64,000 bases of DNA from Ilyomonas sp964249755 (GCA_964249755.1 CAXUDB010000002.1:1550001-1614000), one strand, 5' to 3'. Positions 1 through 8,173 are shown, counted from the stretch's first letter. Numbers and translations: made by a program. Notes: generated by a model from the letters alone, not told the origin.

Positions 1-473
1 AAGTATCTGCCCGAATTGTTACTGCCCGTGGCAATGTAGGCATCACAGTTTTTAAGTGTATCGGCAACACTGGCATATGACTTAAATTCGCTATTCCAAT
101 CCTCCATTTTCTGTAAAAGAAAAGGAAGCAATACATCATCTTTTGAAGATAATTTTATACGCGCTTGATGACCGGAAAGGAAAACACAAAGAAAATCGTG
201 GAAGCCCACCAGCGGCAGATTTCCCGCCATTACAATACCAACATTTTTTATAGAAGGGGGCTCACCAATGTTGTAGTCATTCGCTAATTTCTGCAATATA
301 TCTCTTTGCAAATATTGGCGACTTATATTGGTAGCAGCGAGTTCAATAAACTGGGGAATGAACCACTGGTTTTCCAAATACGCCTTTTGTTTTAGCGTCA
401 TCCATTCTTCACTATTCTGCTGCATGTAATCGCCTAAGGTTGCCAGTAACTTTATCCGTTGTTGCACATTCAT
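1..473 (-). CDS. Acyl-CoA reductase (LuxC-like), N-terminal part
   Basis: Partial gene running off the left edge; only the first ~157 residues are present. Translation begins MNVQQRIKLLATLGDYM and contains NVGIVMAGNLPLVGFHDFLCV and later CDAYIATGSNNSGRY, the pattern of the LuxC/acyl-CoA reductase family (aldehyde-dehydrogenase-like fold, NADPH-dependent reduction of fatty acyl-CoA or acyl esters to aldehyde). ATG start at 473 is the first in frame. It is divergent from a dicluster ferredoxin at 535, a pairing commonly seen in Bacteroidetes genomes (established knowledge). The C-terminal half with the catalytic region is outside the window, so activity cannot be judged. Confidence 0.8.
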   Translation of the reverse strand, partial: MNVQQRIKLLATLGDYMQQNSEEWMTLKQKAYLENQWFIPQFIELAATNISRQYLQRDILQKLANDYNIGEPPSIKNVGIVMAGNLPLVGFHDFLCVFLSGHQARIKLSSKDDVLLPFLLQKMEDWNSEFKSYASVADTLKNCDAYIATGSNNSGRY

Positions 474-534
474 TTTTCAGCACTATTTTTGGGCTTCAAA
501 AGTAGTTTGTAAACCTCGATAAAAGGATGAATCT

Positions 535-882
535 ATGGCAATCAAAATAACCGATGAATGTATCAACTGCGGCGCGTGTGAGCCGGAGTGCCCGAATAAT
601 GCGATTTATGAAGGCGGTGTGGAATGGGCTATTAAAGATGGTACCAGCGTATCTGGCACCTTCACTTTGATGGATGGAGAAACGGTAGATGCAGGTGAAC
701 GTTTCACACCTGTATCCGTTGACACCTATTATATTTCACCCAATAAATGCACCGAATGCCAGGGCTTTCACGAAGAACCACAGTGTGCAGCTGTGTGCCC
801 GGTAGACTGCTGTGTGCCTGATGAAATGTATCGTGAAACGGTGGATGAATTGCTAAGCAAAAAAGAAAAGCTACACATGTAA
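535..882 (+). CDS. 4Fe-4S dicluster ferredoxin
   Basis: 115-residue soluble electron carrier. Two cysteine sets are visible: C9-x2-C12-x2-C15-x3-C19 followed by Pro, and C72-x2-C75-x8-C84-x3-C88 followed by Pro. The second set has the longer x8 spacing typical of the FdxN/YfhL-type bacterial 2[4Fe-4S] ferredoxins, with an insertion of about 50 residues between the two sets. A further Cys pair at 92-93 follows. It is divergent from the LuxC-like reductase 61 bp away, so the two may share a regulatory region; an electron-transfer link between them is inference. A long hairpin terminator follows the stop codon. Confidence 0.92.
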   Translation: MAIKITDECINCGACEPECPNNAIYEGGVEWAIKDGTSVSGTFTLMDGETVDAGERFTPVSVDTYYISPNKCTECQGFHEEPQCAAVCPVDCCVPDEMYRETVDELLSKKEKLHM

Positions 883-902
883 ACAGGTAAAACATCTTCC
901 TG

Positions 903-950
903 ATAACAGAAAAGGTGAAGTATAATTTTTGCTTCACCTTTTCTGTTATT
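903..950 (+). terminator. Long hairpin terminator after ferredoxin
   Basis: Perfect 18-bp inverted repeat (903-920 with 932-949) around an 11-nt T-rich loop, 20 nt after the ferredoxin stop. The right arm carries a T-rich stretch. Probably factor-independent termination of the ferredoxin transcript. Confidence 0.75.
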
Positions 951-994
951 AGCTATTCTAATAAACAATACTGCAGCCAGATTTCTTACAAATG

Positions 995-1018
995 AAAAAG
1001 CCACGAGAACGTGGCTTT
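995..1018 (-). terminator. Hairpin terminator for the small secreted protein gene
   Basis: Nine-bp perfect stem (997-1005 with 1010-1018), tetraloop, followed on the minus strand by a run of five T. It lies about 220 nt downstream of the minus-strand gene ending at 1237, the nearest gene it could serve. A short plus-strand reading frame at 992-1192 overlaps the hairpin and is not credible. Confidence 0.55.
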
Positions 1019-1236
1019 CGTCAAAGCATTGGGTCGGGTTGGGGATATAGTTTAATTATATTTTGCTGTAGTGTTTTTTACATTCAAATCCGTTTTCACT
1101 ATAACAATTCCTTTCTGTTCGTGTGTCATCAAATCAGATTATTCACAGCCATGTTTCTTATTGATTATAAAACAATTTCTTTCCAGGAGTAAGATTTAAT
1201 GTTCAAAAGTGTTCAGCCGAACTGATATCAGTTCAT

Positions 1237-1485
1237 TTAACGAAACCGTGATGGCAAAACCGAACATTCAATCCTCTCCAGTTCGACATATGTAGTCACG
1301 GTTGTTTCATTAAACTGAAATACTATTTTCTTAACACTTCCCTTATCTAAAGCTTTTGCACTCGTTCCGGCTTTTTGCATCGTCGTCAGGTTTTTCACCA
1401 GATTCTTCTTTTCATCTCTGCCTTTTGCGTATGACATGAGTACTATAGATAAAATCAGCACCGCTGTTACAATCAGCTTTTTCAT
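1237..1485 (-). CDS. Small secreted hypothetical protein
   Basis: 82 residues starting MKKLIVTAVLILSIVLMSYA, a good Sec signal peptide with cleavage likely near residue 20-21. The mature part is basic at first (KGRDEKKNLVKNLTTMQK) and ends in a short segment with two or three predicted strands (KKIVFQFNETTVTTYVELE). No family recognised. The C-terminal half reads like a small beta domain; export to the periplasm is inferred from the signal peptide alone. A monocistronic unit is likely, with a hairpin terminator downstream. Confidence 0.6.
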   Translation of the reverse strand: MKKLIVTAVLILSIVLMSYAKGRDEKKNLVKNLTTMQKAGTSAKALDKGSVKKIVFQFNETTVTTYVELERIECSVLPSRFR

Positions 1486-1566
1486 GTTTTATGATGCAAG
1501 TTTTATAAAAAGAGGTTTTCAAAAAACTGTAACTGACTATGAATCGTAATGCGCCGGAAAAGGGAA

Positions 1567-1602
1567 ACAACCGGAAACAAATTATTTGACTTTTCCGGTT
1601 GT
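1567..1602. repeat. Inverted repeat between divergent genes
   Basis: Arms of 11 bp (acaaccggaaa at 1567-1577 and its complement at 1592-1602) around a 14-nt AT-rich loop, in the 245-bp gap between the small secreted protein (starts 1485, minus) and the sigma factor (starts 1731, plus). Could be an operator or RNA hairpin; nothing else is recognisable in this gap. Confidence 0.45.
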
Positions 1603-1730
1603 CAACCGGGGTAATTGCGATTTATGCCATTCATACCAACTTTATCAATGTATAGCAGAATACGAACCTTCAAAGCACACCCATATTCGCAAACGCCTTT
1701 TATAAGAAGATATAGCATAATGTTTTAGAT

Positions 1731-2336
1731 TTGATTTTTAAAGCAACCTCATTGACAACTACAGACACTGAAATTATCAGAAATCTTACCGCAGGCTACG
1801 CCGAACGGACGCGGCAGGAAAAAGCGCTCTACGAAGAATATTTTTATTTCGTAAACGAAGGATGCCGCAAATTCAACCTCACGCACGAAGACAGTTTCAG
1901 CGCCTACAGCGATGCCTTTCTTTCCGCATTGCTGAATGTTATTTCAGGGCGTTTCGACGGGCGTTCTTCCCTTAAAACTTATCTCTACCAAATTTTTTCT
2001 AATAAATGTATTGACCTTATCCGTAAAAGCACGACCAATAAGCAGCAGGTATTTAAAACGGCGGAAATGCCGGAGCTGATGAACCAGTTGCCGGATGCCG
2101 CGAAAACAGTAGTGGAGAAGATGGTGAATGACCAGCAACGCAAAGCGGTGAAAGAATCGCTAGAAAAGATTGGAGAGCGGTGTCGCGAATTGTTGCTGCT
2201 GTTTGAAGACGGTTATACCGATAAACAGATTGCAGGACAATTGCAATACAACAATGCCGCGGTAGTAAAGACAACAAGATTACGTTGTTTAGATAAGCTG
2301 AGAGAGAAAGTAAAAGAACATCCGGCAAGTGTGTAA
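1731..2336 (+). CDS. ECF-type RNA polymerase sigma factor (CHAT-locus)
   Basis: About 200 residues of sigma-70 family. Region 2 is seen in the stretch FSAYSDAFLSALLNVISGRF ... SLKTYLYQIFSNKCIDLIRK (residues ~62-100), and region 4 as a C-terminal helix-turn-helix, CRELLLLFEDGYTDKQIAGQ then RLRCLDKLREKV. There is no ATG in the first 100 codons: candidate starts are TTG at 1731 or TTG at 1752 (MTTTDTEIIRNL), and the latter resembles the N-terminus of related Bacteroidetes sigma factors better. An ATG at 1720 would join this frame only if a T4 run at 1723-1726 were one base longer. It is the first gene of a five-gene cluster with an anti-sigma factor 33 bp downstream, and should direct transcription of its own regulon when released. 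Confidence 0.9.
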   Translation: MIFKATSLTTTDTEIIRNLTAGYAERTRQEKALYEEYFYFVNEGCRKFNLTHEDSFSAYSDAFLSALLNVISGRFDGRSSLKTYLYQIFSNKCIDLIRKSTTNKQQVFKTAEMPELMNQLPDAAKTVVEKMVNDQQRKAVKESLEKIGERCRELLLLFEDGYTDKQIAGQLQYNNAAVVKTTRLRCLDKLREKVKEHPASV

Positions 2337-2369
2337 GAAGCCCATTAACAAACCTGATAAGACGTATAT

Positions 2370-3131
2370 ATGAGCGATACGATAGAGTACATTGATGCTT
2401 ACTTCAACCAGGAGTTGGAGGGAGATGAAAGGCAAAGATTTGAAGACCGATGTATTAGTGATGAGGCTTTTGCCGGCGAAGTAGCCTTTTATTTAAGCGC
2501 CCGGTCTGCGGCGCGCGAGGCTTTGTTAGATCAAAAGATTAAGGGGTGGCAAAGCAAAGAAAATAATAGTGCTGCCAAAAAAGTAATTGCCATGAAGTCT
2601 GCCAAAAAACGCAGCGTTGCAAGATGGATACCTTATGTAGCTGCGGCTTGCCTTATTTTAGTTATTGCTTCTTTTTTTCTGTTGAACCGCAAAACACCAC
2701 AAAGCATAGCATCAAATTACATTAAGACAAATTATACCGAGCTTAACCAATACATGGATGGCGACTCAAAAGACAGCGTTCAGATGGGTATTGCAGAATA
2801 CAATAATAAAAATTACAGCCGGGCTTTAATCCTTTTTGAATGGGCGGCTTCGCATGATAGCACCAACTATGATGCGATAAAATATGCAGGACTTACCTAC
2901 CTGCAAAACAAGAATTACGACAAAGCTTTGCAGCGCTTTAAAGAGTTATCGGCAATGAAAAGTGCTTTCAACGCCGGCGATATTTTGCAGGCTAGCACAC
3001 TGCTGCAACGCAATGCGCCGGGCGATGAGGAAGCTGCCAAACAATTACTTCAGAAAGTGGTAAAAGAAAAAGAGGAAGGCTCTGGCATGGCTGAAGAAGC
3101 ATTAGATAAATGGTATGAGGATTACCATTAA
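2370..3131 (+). CDS. Transmembrane anti-sigma factor with C-terminal TPRs
   Basis: 253 residues. The N-terminal ~60 residues (MSDTIEYIDAYFNQELEGDE ...) match the short helical anti-sigma-like domain of Bacteroidetes that lacks a zinc motif. One membrane span at about 86-106 (IPYVAAACLILVIASFFLL) follows a basic stretch (KKRSVAR), which places the N-terminus in the cytoplasm and the C-terminus in the periplasm. The periplasmic part has at least two TPR-like units (about 138-165 and 170-197). Position directly after the sigma gene supports sequestration of that sigma factor. The periplasmic TPRs could sense a ligand or bind the CHAT protein encoded downstream (inference). Confidence 0.8.
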   Translation: MSDTIEYIDAYFNQELEGDERQRFEDRCISDEAFAGEVAFYLSARSAAREALLDQKIKGWQSKENNSAAKKVIAMKSAKKRSVARWIPYVAAACLILVIASFFLLNRKTPQSIASNYIKTNYTELNQYMDGDSKDSVQMGIAEYNNKNYSRALILFEWAASHDSTNYDAIKYAGLTYLQNKNYDKALQRFKELSAMKSAFNAGDILQASTLLQRNAPGDEEAAKQLLQKVVKEKEEGSGMAEEALDKWYEDYH

Positions 3132-3220
3132 AAAAATTTTGAGTATAAATATTTTGAATCTCTCTAACTTTCCGTTGAAATACGCTAACTAATTTCTTCA
3201 TTTTACTAAAACAAAAAGGT

Positions 3221-3352
3221 ATGCCCAAGCAAATTGTCAACAATCCAACGCCGCCACCACCACCCAAAGGAATGAGTATTGAATCGGAAGAAGAAGTGCA
3301 GGTTGAGGAAGCTCCCTCCGAGGACAGCGACAGCGGCGAACCGGCTGAGTAG
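3221..3352 (+). CDS. 43-residue acidic mini-protein with Pro-rich N-terminal tag
   Basis: Begins MPKQIVNNPTPPPPPKG and ends in a strongly acidic tail (ESEEEVQVEEAPSEDSDSG region). The first 16 residues are nearly identical to those of the next gene, although third codon positions differ at many sites, so the similarity is at protein level. No signal peptide or membrane span. It lies 89 bp after the anti-sigma gene and 44 bp before its paralogue, on the same strand. Function unknown; a peptide partner or substrate of a neighbouring protein is possible. Short and not matched to a known family, but the paired conservation makes it likely to be a real gene. Confidence 0.7.
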   Translation: MPKQIVNNPTPPPPPKGMSIESEEEVQVEEAPSEDSDSGEPAE

Positions 3353-3396
3353 AAAAGCAAGGAACGGTATCTTCGTATCAACTAAAACATGATTCT

Positions 3397-3570
3397 ATGC
3401 CTAAACAAATCATTCAGAATCCTACTCCGCCACCGCCACCAAAAATTGTTTTGTTTGTAGGTCTGATAGCTCTCGCTGCTATTGCTTACTTGGTAAGCGT
3501 TGCCATAAAGGCAGAGCGCGAGTTGGAAAATGTTGAAGAAGGTTTGGTAAGAGGAAGCGAAAGCATATAA
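3397..3570 (+). CDS. 57-residue single-span mini-protein sharing the same N-terminal tag
   Basis: Begins MPKQIIQNPTPPPPPK, the same tag as the upstream 43-residue protein, then continues directly into a hydrophobic span at residues 17-36 (IVLFVGLIALAAIAYLVSVA) and a charged amphipathic tail (KAERELENVEEGLVRGSESI). Thus one tag is carried on a soluble acidic protein and on a membrane protein. It ends about 35-50 bp before the CHAT gene. Function unknown. Shared tag, small size and position between an anti-sigma factor and a CHAT protein suggest an accessory or regulatory peptide (inference). Confidence 0.7.
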   Translation: MPKQIIQNPTPPPPPKIVLFVGLIALAAIAYLVSVAIKAERELENVEEGLVRGSESI

Positions 3571-3621
3571 GCGAGGAGATAGATTTTAGAGCATCATATT
3601 GTAAATGAAAAACAAATCGTA

Positions 3622-6432
3622 TTGATTTTGTTTGCCAGATATGTTTGCCTGTTATCCGCTCTACTGCTGTGGGCAACGTTGTTGTATTCTCAAAGCAATG
3701 TTGCCCACAGCATTTTTTTTCGGGCTGTATCAACCGACAGAGACTCATTGCTGACGGCGGAAGAAAAACTTCAAAAACTCTACGCGTTAAAAAAATCGGT
3801 TGAAGAAGATGGCAGAACAAACGACACCGGTTATGTTGTTCTCCTAATTAAAATAGCGAGAAACGAAAGCGAGGCAAAAACGAATGTAGCCATCGAATAC
3901 TCGTTACAAGCACTCGCAATTAACCGGCAATTAAAAAAACCGGTCAGCGATAAATTCCTTATCAACTGCTATTACAATCTTGCTCGGTATTACGACATTC
4001 AGATGCAGGAAAGCAAAGCACTAAGCTGTTATGATTCTGTTTTGGCGCATTGCTATCCGCCCGATCCTGACGAATATATTATTGACAGCCGATATGGTAA
4101 AGCCCGCCTTTATGCGGCTTTAGCCGACTATGAAAAAGAAGCTGACGAGTGTACATTAGGGATTGATCTGGCAAAACAAAAACGGGATACTACGCGCCTG
4201 ATTCCTTTTCTCCATGGACGGGCTGAAGCGCTCATATACTTACAGCAAAACAATAAAGCACTTGCAGATATTGAAGCCGCTATTCCCATGGCGATGGCTA
4301 CGGGAGATAAGGTGTGGCTGGCTAATTTTTACCAGCGGCTGGCAGATGTTTATACCCAACAGGAAAAAAGAAAAGAGGCAGAGCAATATTATCTGAAAGC
4401 TATTCAGGTGCGGCCGCACCAGCCCGGCTTCTACCAACGGATAGCCAGCGATTACAACATGCTTGCTGTTTTTTATATAAAAACACTGAGCAATTTTAAA
4501 AAAGCAAAAGAGAACTACCTGCAATCGCTCTTTTATGTAAATAAATGTTTACCGAAAGTTAGACCCTTGTATTTATTAACAGCTTATGTAAATCTGGGCG
4601 ATTTCTACCAGCAACAGAATAAGATGGCTGCATCTATCTCTTATTATAAACGCGCTTTTGAACAACTGCACTTCAATACCCGGGATTTCCTTTTCTCGAA
4701 TCCAACGCTTGCAAGTCTTTCGGTGATGGAATCCCATGCGTCGATTTTTATTTTATTGAGTAACAAGGCCGAGTTGCTGCTTTCGCTTTACAAACAAAAC
4801 GGACAAAAGAAATATTTGTATGCCTGTTTGAATACAGCCCTTCTTACCGATTCTATTATTACGCAAACGCGACATCAGAATTTGGCTGAGGGCAGCAAGC
4901 TTTACTGGCGTGATGAAACACGCGAATTTTTTAATTGTGCAATCGAAGCAAGCTACCTTTCCGATGATGTGAACAGCGCCTTTTATTTTATGGAAAAAAG
5001 CCGTGCTGCTCTACTGAATGACAAATGGAACGAGCTGTCTGCCAACCAGCATTTGCCAACTGAGGTTTCAGAACGAAGAGAAGTTTTCCAGCTGAACATC
5101 TTAAAACAAAAGCAGACTTTATCCTCTCTACCACCTTCGTCGAGGGCTTATAGCGATGCGCAAAATAATCTGTTACTAACGATTGACTCGCTGGAACACT
5201 TCATCAAATCACTTGAAAAAAAGTACCCGGTTTACTACCAGGATAAATATTCTGATAATGTTCCTACGCTTCAGCAGTTGCAGGAGTATCTTTCGAAAAA
5301 CAGCCAGAGCTTGTTATATTATTTCATGAGTGATACGGCTACTTATGCTTTGGGAATCACGAAGAATAAAACCAACTTAATCCGGATATCCACAGCAGAT
5401 TTCAATCCTTCGCTGCTGTCCAACTTCATCAGGCTTTGCAACAACAAACAAGCTCTATTAAATCACTATGAAGAGTATGCAGCTTCGTCTCGCACTATCT
5501 ACACGAAGCTCTTCGAACCGTTAGGTGTTCCGAAAGGAAGAGTAGCTATTTGCACTGACAATTTTTTTATTCCATTCGAAGCTTTGTGCACCGATAGCAA
5601 AGGCAAAAACTTTTTGATAAATGATTATAGCTTTAGCTATGTGTATTCGGCACGCTCACTGTTGCGTTCATTCAAATACAGCGCGCCAAGCGGCGATTTC
5701 ATTGGGTTTGCACCAGTGTCTTTCTCCTCCTCCTTAGGCGTATTAGATTTAAAACAATCAGCTTCAGCTTTACAAAACGTAGCTAATTTTTACAGCAATA
5801 ATAATTTGTTCACTCAAAAAAAAGCGACGCGCAACAACTTTATAAATGCTGCTTCGCATTATTCGGTCGTAACTATTTTCTCTCATGCAAAAGCCGACAC
5901 AACAGACACCGAACCGGTGCTATACATGCAGGATTCTCTCATTCATTTGTCCGATTTGCAGCGCCTGAACAATCCGTCGGTGCAGCTGGTTTTATTAAGC
6001 GCCTGTCAAACCAATATCGGCAGGAACGCAACCGGTGAGGGCATTTACAGTTTGGCAAGAGGTTTCGCTTCGGCAGGCATTCCGGCTGTCTCAGCAACCT
6101 TATGGAAAGCAGATGAAGGGGCAGTGTACGATATATCTACTAAATTCAACGAGTATCTGGCACAAGGAATGGATAAGGATGAAGCTTTGCAAAAAGCGAA
6201 GCGATGGTATCTGGAAGTAAATGCCGACAATGAAAAAAGCCTGCCTTTCTATTGGGCAAATCTGGTATTAATCGGCAATCCGCAACCCATTTCTTTAACC
6301 ACTTCAAAACACGTTAGCGATTGGGTTTGGAGTATAGCTTTATTAATGATTGTTGTTGCAGTCTGGCTTTATATCCGGTATAGAAGTAACCAAAAATCAG
6401 CCGCAAAGTATAGCGGTAGCCCGTTTTCATAA
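3622..6432 (+). CDS. TPR-CHAT protein, exported and C-terminally anchored
   Basis: About 936 residues. An N-terminal hydrophobic segment (ARYVCLLSALLLWATLLYSQ) looks like a signal peptide. TPR repeats occupy about 75-350. A helical linker follows, and the C-terminal CHAT domain (caspase-like clan CD fold) spans about 610-890, with probable catalytic His755 (IFSHAKAD) and Cys795 (LLSACQT). A final membrane span lies at about 901-920, followed by a short basic tail. The topology places TPRs and CHAT outside the cytoplasm. The annotated TTG start at 3622 is suspicious: ATG at 3605 is followed by A5 (3608-3612), and one more A would give MKKQIVLILFARYVC in frame with this protein. Last gene of the sigma/anti-sigma cluster; it overlaps the convergent GMC gene by 6 bp. 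Confidence 0.88.
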   Translation: MILFARYVCLLSALLLWATLLYSQSNVAHSIFFRAVSTDRDSLLTAEEKLQKLYALKKSVEEDGRTNDTGYVVLLIKIARNESEAKTNVAIEYSLQALAINRQLKKPVSDKFLINCYYNLARYYDIQMQESKALSCYDSVLAHCYPPDPDEYIIDSRYGKARLYAALADYEKEADECTLGIDLAKQKRDTTRLIPFLHGRAEALIYLQQNNKALADIEAAIPMAMATGDKVWLANFYQRLADVYTQQEKRKEAEQYYLKAIQVRPHQPGFYQRIASDYNMLAVFYIKTLSNFKKAKENYLQSLFYVNKCLPKVRPLYLLTAYVNLGDFYQQQNKMAASISYYKRAFEQLHFNTRDFLFSNPTLASLSVMESHASIFILLSNKAELLLSLYKQNGQKKYLYACLNTALLTDSIITQTRHQNLAEGSKLYWRDETREFFNCAIEASYLSDDVNSAFYFMEKSRAALLNDKWNELSANQHLPTEVSERREVFQLNILKQKQTLSSLPPSSRAYSDAQNNLLLTIDSLEHFIKSLEKKYPVYYQDKYSDNVPTLQQLQEYLSKNSQSLLYYFMSDTATYALGITKNKTNLIRISTADFNPSLLSNFIRLCNNKQALLNHYEEYAASSRTIYTKLFEPLGVPKGRVAICTDNFFIPFEALCTDSKGKNFLINDYSFSYVYSARSLLRSFKYSAPSGDFIGFAPVSFSSSLGVLDLKQSASALQNVANFYSNNNLFTQKKATRNNFINAASHYSVVTIFSHAKADTTDTEPVLYMQDSLIHLSDLQRLNNPSVQLVLLSACQTNIGRNATGEGIYSLARGFASAGIPAVSATLWKADEGAVYDISTKFNEYLAQGMDKDEALQKAKRWYLEVNADNEKSLPFYWANLVLIGNPQPISLTTSKHVSDWVWSIALLMIVVAVWLYIRYRSNQKSAAKYSGSPFS

Positions 6433-8148
6433 ATTCCGTTTCTTCATCTCATCTGCCGCATAGTTTGCGGCTCTGGCTGTTAATGCCATAAAGGTCAGCG
6501 AAGGATTCTGCGTGGACGTGGAAGTCATGCACGCGCCATCGGTTACAAACACATTCGGGCAGTTATGAAATTGGTTATGCGCATTCAGCAATGATGTCTT
6601 CGGGTCTTTGCCCATGCGGCAGCCGCCCATTTCATGAATGTCTAAGCCCGGCGCCTGCCGGCTATCATGCTGTGCAATGTCTTTGCAGCCAGCTGCATCA
6701 AACATCTCCGAAGCCACAGTAAGAAAGTCCTTCATACTTTTTACATCGTTATCATCATACCCAACAGAAGTAATAAGTTGCGGAATATCCCAGGCATCTT
6801 TTTTATCGTTGCTTAATCTTACATGATTGCTTTCTTTCGGAATGGTTTCACCCTGCATCATCACACTCACAAACCAATCGCCTGCTTCACTAATGGCATC
6901 TTTATAAGCACCACCAATTCCTTCGGCGTGTGCAGTCGCTCTGCCGGCTCCATAAAACACCATGTAGCCTCGCAGAAAATCCGTTTCCTGCTTGTGCACA
7001 TTACGGAAGTTGGGCATCATCGGCTGTGTAGGTCTTCGTCCTATATAATACCTGTCCTGTGGTCCGTCATAAGCAGCGCTGACTGTACCGCGATAGTTGT
7101 GAAAGGCAACATATTTACCCAACAAGCCATTGTCATTTCCAAAACCGTTCGGGAAACGGGATGAAGTAGAATTAAGCAAAATCAGGTTACTGTTCAAACA
7201 GGCTGCATTCACGAAAATTACTCTCGCAAAATATTCAGTAGTTTTCTTTGTATGCGCATCGATCACCCGCACGCCGGTAGCTTTTCCTTTCTTGTCATCA
7301 TAGATGAGAGAATGCACAACGCTATCAGTAGCAAGCGTAAGATTTCCGGTTTTCATCGCCCAGGGAATTGTGGACGAGTTAGAACTGAAATAGCCGCCAA
7401 ACGGGCATCCACGCTCGCACATACTTCGGGCCTGGCACTGAGTTCGACCTTGTTGAATATGCACTTCCTTTGGGTGGGTTAAGTGTGCACAACGTCCCTG
7501 CACCACGTAACGGTCTTTGTATTTCGACTTTATTTTTTGTGCGATGTCTTTTTCTACCGTATTCATCTCCCACGGTGGTAAAAACTCACCATCAGGCAAT
7601 GTATCTACACCATCCTTATTACCGCTGATGCCCGCGAAGGTTTCCACATGCGAATACCAGAGCGCTAAATCTTCATAGCGAATAGGCCAATCTACCGCAT
7701 AGCCATCGCGCACCGGGCCTTCAAAGTCGTAAGGGCTCCAACGTTGCGTTTGCCTCGCCCACAATAAACTTTTTCCGCCCACCTGGTAGCCACGTATCCA
7801 ATCGTAGGGTTTTTCCTGTATGTAAGGGTGCTCGGTATCTTTTACAAAGAAGTGTTGCGACGCTTCGCTGAAAGCATAACAACGGCTGACAACAGGGTTG
7901 GCTTCCGTAATGGATAACGGCATTTTTTCATGGTGCGGAAACTCCCACGGCGCTTTGGTTGCCGTAGGATAATCTTTAAGATGAACCACGTTTTTGCCGC
8001 GCTCTATCATCAAAGTTTTTAAACCTCTATCGCAAAGTTCCTTGGCAGCCCAGCCTCCGCTGATACCGCTGCCAATAACAATGGCATCATAGGTTTGCGA
8101 AGCAATACCTTTGGTATTGGTGTATATGTTCGTGGAATCGTTTGGCAT
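6427..8148 (-). CDS. GMC family oxidoreductase
   Basis: About 573-residue FAD-dependent oxidoreductase of the glucose-methanol-choline superfamily. The N-terminal dinucleotide-binding motif is DAIVIGSGISGGWAAKEL. A cysteine-rich stretch (CQARSMCERGCPFGGYF) and the C-terminal motif HEMGGCRMG ... TDGACMTSTSTQNPS.TFMALTAR are typical of the bacterial gluconate/sorbose-dehydrogenase-like branch. ATG at 8148 is preferred over a TTG six bases upstream. It likely oxidises a sugar or alcohol, but the substrate is not readable. The small gluconate-2-dehydrogenase subunit 3 partner often found beside such genes is not visible. A -7-type promoter element sits 26 nt upstream. Confidence 0.88.
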   Translation of the reverse strand: MPNDSTNIYTNTKGIASQTYDAIVIGSGISGGWAAKELCDRGLKTLMIERGKNVVHLKDYPTATKAPWEFPHHEKMPLSITEANPVVSRCYAFSEASQHFFVKDTEHPYIQEKPYDWIRGYQVGGKSLLWARQTQRWSPYDFEGPVRDGYAVDWPIRYEDLALWYSHVETFAGISGNKDGVDTLPDGEFLPPWEMNTVEKDIAQKIKSKYKDRYVVQGRCAHLTHPKEVHIQQGRTQCQARSMCERGCPFGGYFSSNSSTIPWAMKTGNLTLATDSVVHSLIYDDKKGKATGVRVIDAHTKKTTEYFARVIFVNAACLNSNLILLNSTSSRFPNGFGNDNGLLGKYVAFHNYRGTVSAAYDGPQDRYYIGRRPTQPMMPNFRNVHKQETDFLRGYMVFYGAGRATAHAEGIGGAYKDAISEAGDWFVSVMMQGETIPKESNHVRLSNDKKDAWDIPQLITSVGYDDNDVKSMKDFLTVASEMFDAAGCKDIAQHDSRQAPGLDIHEMGGCRMGKDPKTSLLNAHNQFHNCPNVFVTDGACMTSTSTQNPSLTFMALTARAANYAADEMKKRNL

Positions 8149-8173
8149 AAGCAAGCTGTTGTTTATTCCTCTT

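Noticed and set aside
992..1192. 66-codon plus-strand frame
   Set aside because: Its start lies inside a terminator hairpin and the translation has no protein-like character.
3131..6432. Type III-E CRISPR association of the CHAT gene
   Set aside because: No repeat-spacer array or Cas gene exists in the window, and the CHAT protein here carries export and anchor signals, unlike the cytoplasmic Csx29.
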